Shown piece by piece: positions 57,775 to 64,000 of a stretch of 64,000 nt of DNA (the stretch's first letter is position 1; the number at the start of each line of letters is the position of its first letter). The notes below the pieces were generated by a model. It did not search any database, was not told the origin of the DNA, and saw only the letters and a list, made by a program, of their open reading frames with translations. The DNA is from Nematostella vectensis (Eukaryota; Cnidaria; Anthozoa; Actiniaria; Edwardsiidae): the NCBI RefSeq assembly GCF_932526225.1, contig NC_064048.1, forward strand, positions 7,729,015-7,793,014, given 5' to 3'. The position numbers and the translations under genes were made by a program.

Positions 57775-59863
57775 CCAGCCCCCCCCCCCCCCTTCCCCCC
57801 CCCCCGGGATCTGGGGAAGAGGACAATCGTGATGATAAAGGACGGACCATTAGAAAAGTGAAGGGTGAGGGGTGGGTGAGGAACAATACTACGATTAAAA
57901 ACAAACCTGGAAAAACTACATGCAATAAACCAGATAGAAAAAGAAATGCATACAAAAAGGAAAAAAAAAACATTTTCCCAACATCATGGAAAGTAAGTAC
58001 TTTGCTTGGCTGTTTGTTACGAAGCTCAAAATAAATTTGAAAATTGAAAGCCCAAACGTTAAAATCAATTTTGTCTGATGAACCGTTCCTCGCCATTGAA
58101 AGCAAAGTCTCCCAGAAAAAATTACCCACATCCTTCGGCAAAACAAATCGAGCAGCAAAACTGTTCGGGGAAAAAATCGTGAAACAAAAAAAAAAAAAAC
58201 AAACAAACAAATTAGCCACTCCCCTCATCAAAACTCAAATGTTCCGTCCCTTAAAGAAAGCTTCTCAGTCCCACCCCACCACCCTCTGTTGTGCGACAAT
58301 TAATTTGTCTATATTTAGGCAAGGCGTTTGAGTAACCTCGGGTAAAATGATACCTAGCTTTCTCTTACTGGTTAGAGAGTTTTGTCAGCGTAATCATATG
58401 TTAAACATGAATTGCTGGATGCCGCAACGCCGTCCGTATCAAAGCAAGTCCCATACACCTATCTCAAATAACTTTGTCAGTGCTAATGGCAAATGACGAT
58501 TGTCAAATGAAAGTTCTATAAAAAAAATACCAGGGAACTCGTCAAATTTCTACTGAATGTACGAAAATGTGGATAATTTCTGTGGTTATATTACTTATCA
58601 TCTTTATTCTTACAAATAATTATACCTATAAGCAGTCGTTGGTCTTAGAACTGCCAATTGCCATTTACCATTTGCACTGACAACATTTATTAAAATACGT
58701 GTATGTGTGCTGCTGGCTTGCTGTGACCATTAGCGGACAGGTGGAAAGACCGATAACTCCACTTTCCAAAAAAAAAATAATAATAAAATGAGAGTAAGAA
58801 AGAAAGGGATGAGATATATTTTATTAAAACATTTGCTTTGGTTATTATTTAGAGAAAAAAATTAGGGGCAAAAGAGGGACGAAGAGAGGTTTTTGAGTAA
58901 ACAGTGAGGGTTTTTCTTACTGCCTCATAGCGTTTATCTTTCTTCTTTTATAAGTTCTTGTGTGGGCGTTTTCTTGTTAGATTTTGTGCTGCATATTTTG
59001 CTTTGTTTTAATCTTTTTAGAATAATTTGCGTGGAAATTTGTGCGTGTATTATGAAACGGACGAAGCTGTAGTACATGTACCATCCTTCGCTCAAATTTG
59101 CGATAATTATCTCATAATACGGAACCATCAGCGACAGAATCGCACGAAACCTCAACTTAAACACTACACGCAATTAGATTGAAGAAATAATAAAATTAAA
59201 GGATTTTTTGTCAAATGCAATTTCGCACAGTTGACCATTAAATTCGAAAAAAAATCGCGAAATTTGAATTATGCCATACATAGTTTTTAGTATAAATTGT
59301 TGTTTTTGCTTCTCCCTTGGGAGCAACAATTAATCTGATAATATCTTTAAAACGTGAACTACGTACCCACATATCTTTCCAATCAAAATTACAACATCTT
59401 TCAGTAAAAAGTTCAACAAAATCACCCTTTCAAATCATAGAGATATTGAATATTTTTTATTAGACTATATATTGAAGCTTAAAACCTACTTGATTATTTA
59501 TTCGCATTATTTATTGTAATGAGTGTCCAATGACTAGGCGATAATGTAATCACTGAATGTTAATTACACCCACTTATTTTAGAATTTTATCTTCAGCAAG
59601 ACAAGTCATCCATCATGGTTCTTTAAAAAGAAAAATGGATTCGTGAGATATGTTATCGTTTCTTTCACTCCGTCATGCGTGATATCAGTGAGGCCCCGAA
59701 TTGCATATCCAACGCGTTGCCACTAGACCACATAATCGTATTCAGGAATGCTAACAGTTGGGCCTCTCAAGACTAACATATTCAAGCAAATCGAGTTCCT
59801 TTCTGCTCTCTTCAGAGTAATCTTATAAGTTTCCCGCGTTCTACCCAAATTGAATCTGTGAAG
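57775..59863. other. M1AP 3' UTR and intergenic spacer to the CLN3-like gene
   Basis: C runs follow the stop (57779-57806) and AATAAA occurs at about 57924. Further right the DNA is AT-rich without a supported gene. A possible foldback lies at 58470-58690. ORFs here lack coding character. Confidence 0.5.
58470..58690. mobile_element. possible diverged foldback element
   Basis: CTTTGTCAGTGCTAATGGCA (about 58471) pairs imperfectly with TGCCATTTACCATTTGCACT and GACAAC about 180 bp downstream; AAAGTTCTA and TAGAACTG also pair. The arms are diverged and the ends not defined. Confidence 0.4.
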
Positions 59864-62800
59864 ATGGCGGCAGCTTCCATTGACGCTGACACCATGGATG
59901 AGCAAGACGAACTAAACTCAAAGATCCCGGAGTTTCCACCGGAGGAAGAGAACGAGCTAAGCCCCAGTGATCGTGTCCGCACAATTATAGCATTCGTCGG
60001 CGTTGGATTCCTGCTTCACTGCTTATTCTCGATAATCATCTCGGGCTCCGAGGATATTTTAGCGGGGACTGTTATACCCACAACTGTGGTAGTCATTGCT
60101 CACGTCGGTCCCATGACTCTAGTGAACTATTCCTGCCCTTGGTTTATGCAAAAGTTATCTTACTTCATACGTGTATTTATCGTGTTTGGCTTCATGGCTG
60201 GGGGGCTTCTCGTCATAGTCTTCGTGGAGCAGCCTTACTTTAAGATTGCCGGGGTCTCGCTAAACGCCGTAGCGCACGCATTAGGGGAAATTACGTTTCT
60301 TGCGCTTGGTGCGTTTTACGGCGAAGTTGCCGTCACGTCTTTTGCTGCGGGAAGCGGTGCTGGCATCTTAATCGGTCCCGTTTACTATCTGGGTAAGTTC
60401 ACATTAAACATACACAACTTGCATGCCCAATAAATGCATTATATTTAATAATTTTTATTTCCTTCAATTCTTGCCTATGAAACGAATCAGGACCTTGCAT
60501 TTCCTTATTTCTATCACGGCAAAGTTGCACATCTGCGCAAATAAAAATTTCTTAGACTGTCCTTTTATCCGCTTTGGTTTGGTTCCATCTTAAAATTTAG
60601 ATTACGAGAAGACCAAACTTTTATTGAGACAATTTTGTTTCATTTTAGATAAATTGATATGGATTCAGTGGGTAGAACAAATAATCTTTTTAAGGTTCTA
60701 TCTGGATCTTGCATATTCAAGCTGTTTACTGTAAAAATTATTTTACCTAGTTTTCTGACTGGTCATTTGGTTATAACAAAAGCCAGGTCATTTTAATCCC
60801 GGCTCATTTCGGCTTCATTATATGGCTTAAAGCAAAATAAGATCTCGACAATAAGTATGTTTTGCTCCTTCTAGAGGGGGCTTTTAAACAATGTTTACAC
60901 TAAGGTTTTTACCAATCAATCAAAAATTTAAAGATCTTTCTCGTATTCCTACGCAATGCAAATATTGCCTCAAGGTGCCATATTTTAAATTGTGAAAAAT
61001 CGAAGATGATTGATGACCGATACACCATTTTGTAGCGTCATAAAAATGGCGCATACTGAAACAAGGAACTTATATCTATCTTTAACCTCTACGTAGAAAA
61101 AAAAATAACATTAATATAACAATTAAAATAACAATTAATATATAAATAAATAAAACAAAGTATAGGCGCGTATTAAAAAGGCTAAAAAAATTCATCGTAC
61201 CCCTCATTTTAAAATAGATTAATCATTAGGGGCTAAGGTTACATAAAAATATTTGACCTCATTTGCTATCTTCTCATAAAGCTTGTTTAAAATAAATTTA
61301 GGTTCCTGAATAAGATAGGTTTTCAGTAAGAGAAACGAGAAGTAAGACTACCGCGTCTTTTCTCATTATTACAAATTACAAATTGTTAAAAATCAGGAAT
61401 ACACAAATTCAAAATGTTCAAAAATGACAATTACTAATTGAAATGTTCAAAGAAGGCGATTAGTAAATTATTAATGGGATTCCAACGATTTTGGTTAATT
61501 TCGTTTAGCTACCCCAAAAAACATTATCCTGTATTGATCATTTTAGGGCCTTTAAGCATAAAAAAAACTGACCGGAAAGCTTACGAAAACTCTCTGAACA
61601 TTTCATATCTAGCGCTCACCGCACTAAAAAGAGAGGTATTTGAATACTTCTACTTCTCCTGCGATAAAAAGGATTACTTACCTGATAAAATACATATTAA
61701 CGTTTTATAGATCTGAGAGCGTACTTAACTTATCTTTCGGGACTTATGGGTGGATATTCCACATGGGCAATTTTTGCGGGTTCTTGCCAAGAGTGAAAAT
61801 GTCCTAATTTGTTTTATAGATACATGGAATTTAGAAGATGAATTCACTCACTACCTTAATTTTTGGCAGCTATTTTTTCCCTGTGTCTCGAGAGTAAACG
61901 TTTTCCATTCCATTCTCTCAAGGCTGTCTATCGAAAACAGAAAATCGTACATATCTCAAGCGTGTACGCGCATTTCTCCCCTCCCCCCTCCTCCCCCTCG
62001 CCCACCAAAAATGGGTCCTTTCTTATTAATAAAACCTGATTTGGTCTCGCAACACCTTCATTAACGCGCTTCTATTTTTGCATAAAACAAATTGATGCGA
62101 AGTTTTATTCACGTTGGAAGTCTCGTGAAATAATCCCGAGTGTTTTGGGGAGTATTAAATATTCGATATTGGTCCCATCAGCTCTCCTTTCCTTGCCAAA
62201 GTTATATCTTTAAGGGCATATAACGAGGCTTCTTTCTGAAACACGTTAAAATGGCATATTTCGTCGTTTGCATATGTTCTGATGCCGAAATGATAATTTT
62301 AAAAGTTGCTGTGGAAAAAAATATATCTGTTCCTTTTTCCCAGGAGAGTAAATTCCTTTTTTTCCCAGCCGGCAGTGGTTAGGCATTTTAGCACATGAAT
62401 AATTGCCCGTATAACCGATCGGGACGATTTTTATCCCAAGCATCCGCTCGAGCGCCCCCAAAAATATTCCCAGCACAACTAGTTCGACTCCACAAATTTG
62501 CCGCAGAACCATTCGGACCCAGCCAGCAAAAACTGAAGAACAGATCCGTTTTGTCGCCCTTGCATCTTGTTCGGGTGCTCGTTGCTTCACTGCCACAAAC
62601 GAACAAAAATAGTATTCTACTTACCCGATCACCTAGACAATTAAAAAAAAAGAAAAAGAAAATAAATAAAGGGCACAAGGTGATTATGATGGTATTTTAT
62701 CGAATGTTCCTGAAAATGTGCGCGTTCTATGTGATTATTATGAACCTGTGCATTTTATAACGACCATACCAAACCATGCCCTCCTGCGCAGAGAATTCTA

Positions 62801-64000
62801 TGTTGCTCGTTTTCTTTCCATAAACGTTGATGTGGATAGAGCAAAGGACACGAGCGGCACAGAAAGCTCTGCGTAGGAGAGTAACCAAACCATGGTATCA
62901 TTAAAAACGTACGGCTATTATGTAAGGTCTCCAAAAAGCGAACCAATTAATTGTGTACATTGTTCTGAATGTGTTAGATCCCAAAATTGCGGTTTAAAAT
63001 CTTAATGCAGTTTTAAGTTGAAATTCGATTAAAAATCTAATTAAGTAGCCTGTCTGCTTGCGGGCCCTAGAGAATCTAACGGAGAGCGCATTGGACAATG
63101 TCTCGCGATGTTAATTTTTTGCACTTTAAAAATACTAAAAATTTTATTTGATTTCAGGTCTAACTTCCTGGGCGTGTATGTCCCCTCAAAAATCCATGAT
63201 CGTCGCATCAGGATTCTCCATTCTACTTCTCCTGTTCTATTACATCCTGAACAAAGACCGCATCAAGTCGCACGCTATAGCCGCTACCTACCGATCAAGC
63301 CTGAAGGATAGCGCAAAGTACCAGTCCGTAGCCACCACCGACACCATCAAGCGGAAAGACCCCTGGAGCTTGTCATGCAGCGAGAAGTTCCAGGCAGCAG
63401 GGACCATTTTGCCTCTGATGCTCGCGCTGTGCATATCATACGCGTCACAATATCTCACTATTCAAGCGGTCTTCACGACTATTTCATTCCCAAGCTCGCC
63501 CTTCCCGCCAAGGGATCACTACGTGTATTACGTAGCGTTGAATGGCGTAGGGGAGTTCCTGTCCCGTTCTTATTTAGCAGTCGTAGGGTGCTATCGCCCC
63601 GCCCTTGCGCGGAAACTCGTAATCAAGCGCACATGGGTGTTGGCATTATGCCTACTCGGGGTGTTCTCGCTGGCTTTATGTGCATCGTGGTATCGATTTT
63701 TCCAAAGTGTCGCTTTCGTTCTCGCCCTTTCCTTCGTCGTCGGTGCTATCTCAGGCACTGTGTTTGCTAACACGTTGATGGCGATACGCGAAATTGTTGA
63801 GCCGAGGCATCAGGAGTTTTGTCTCGGACTGGTAACCGCTGGTGAGACATCGGGGGCGCTCCTTGGCTCGTTCATTGGACTTAAGCTGGAACCTGTACTA
63901 AGAAAGCACTGCGAGAAAACTGTTAGTAGCAACCGCACGGCACATTGCTTCACGCGGAGAGACAAGAGGCGATGGACGATGGCTGTGTGTAAGGGGAAAG
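59864..64000 (+). CDS. CLN3/battenin-like membrane protein (5' two exons, runs off window)
   Basis: Exon 1 is 59864-60392 (donor GTAAGT); exon 2 starts at 63158 (acceptor TTTCAG) and is open to the window end, giving 457 aa without a stop. The ATG at 59864 has a good context (AAGATGG). After an acidic N-terminus (EEENELSP) come several membrane segments. GEITFLALGAFY and GSGAGILIGPVYYLGLTSW match the CLN3 core (GLGEVTFLSLTAFY and following). A hydrophilic loop at about 200-240 (KSHAIAATYRSSLKDS) is followed by further membrane segments and FVVGAISGTVFANTLMAI, matching the late CLN3 region. A Cys- and Lys-rich tail (LRKHCEKTVSS) is unusual. CLN3 acts in lysosomal membranes; this diverged copy may be a paralogue. 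Human CLN3 is 438 aa, so this one is longer. Confidence 0.85.
62213..62580 (+). repeat. dispersed repeat family A, copy 2
   Basis: In the CLN3-like intron 1. Shares GGCATATTTCGTCGTTTG, GGGACGATTTTTATCCCAAG, GCACAACTAGTTCGACTCCA and GAACAGATCCGTTTTG with 9944-10345 in the same order and strand. Confidence 0.8.

Noticed and set aside
57740..58231. 163-codon hydrophobic minus-strand ORF
   Set aside because: Antisense to the M1AP 3' end and poly-C tract; composition is AT-driven and has no motif.

Overview
This is metazoan nuclear DNA. All genes are split by GT-AG introns, non-coding sequence is rich in minisatellites and short inverted-repeat elements, and the proteins are animal families: acid lipase, cGMP-dependent kinase, M1AP and battenin. 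A decayed DUF6589-type transposon protein, a family I know mainly from anthozoans, points to a cnidarian. A sea anemone such as Nematostella is my best guess, but this is an inference.

Layout. 193-3436 (-): a decayed DUF6589 element gene with three in-frame stops. 3.4-9.6 kb: no gene; an 85-bp array, a 46-bp array and several small inverted-repeat elements. 9632-23513 (+): an 8-exon secreted/lysosomal acid lipase (402 aa, complete). 25530-43298 (+): a 19-exon cGMP-dependent protein kinase (736 aa, complete). One intron holds an antisense single-exon ORF with its own TATA box, another a less certain sense ORF. 45194-57774 (+): a 15-exon orthologue of meiosis 1 associated protein M1AP (552 aa, complete), including a 12-nt microexon. 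59864-64000 (+): the first two exons of a CLN3/battenin-like membrane protein, running off the window.

The four main genes are all on the + strand. They look independent (lipid hydrolysis, cGMP signalling, meiosis, lysosomal membrane); nothing suggests one pathway. Each model was checked by joining exon phases by hand, and every junction closes in frame.

The most unusual property is where the tandem repeats sit. In at least seven places across the lipase, PKG and M1AP genes the repeat unit contains an exon edge plus its splice donor or acceptor. Extra candidate splice sites therefore lie next to the real ones: lipase exon 5; PKG exons 6, 16 and 17; M1AP exons 2, 10 and 13, with a related acceptor copy in M1AP intron 12. 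Other arrays grew out of transposon parts: the M1AP intron-4 array from a small MITE, and the PKG intron-2 array from the tRNA-like head of a SINE.
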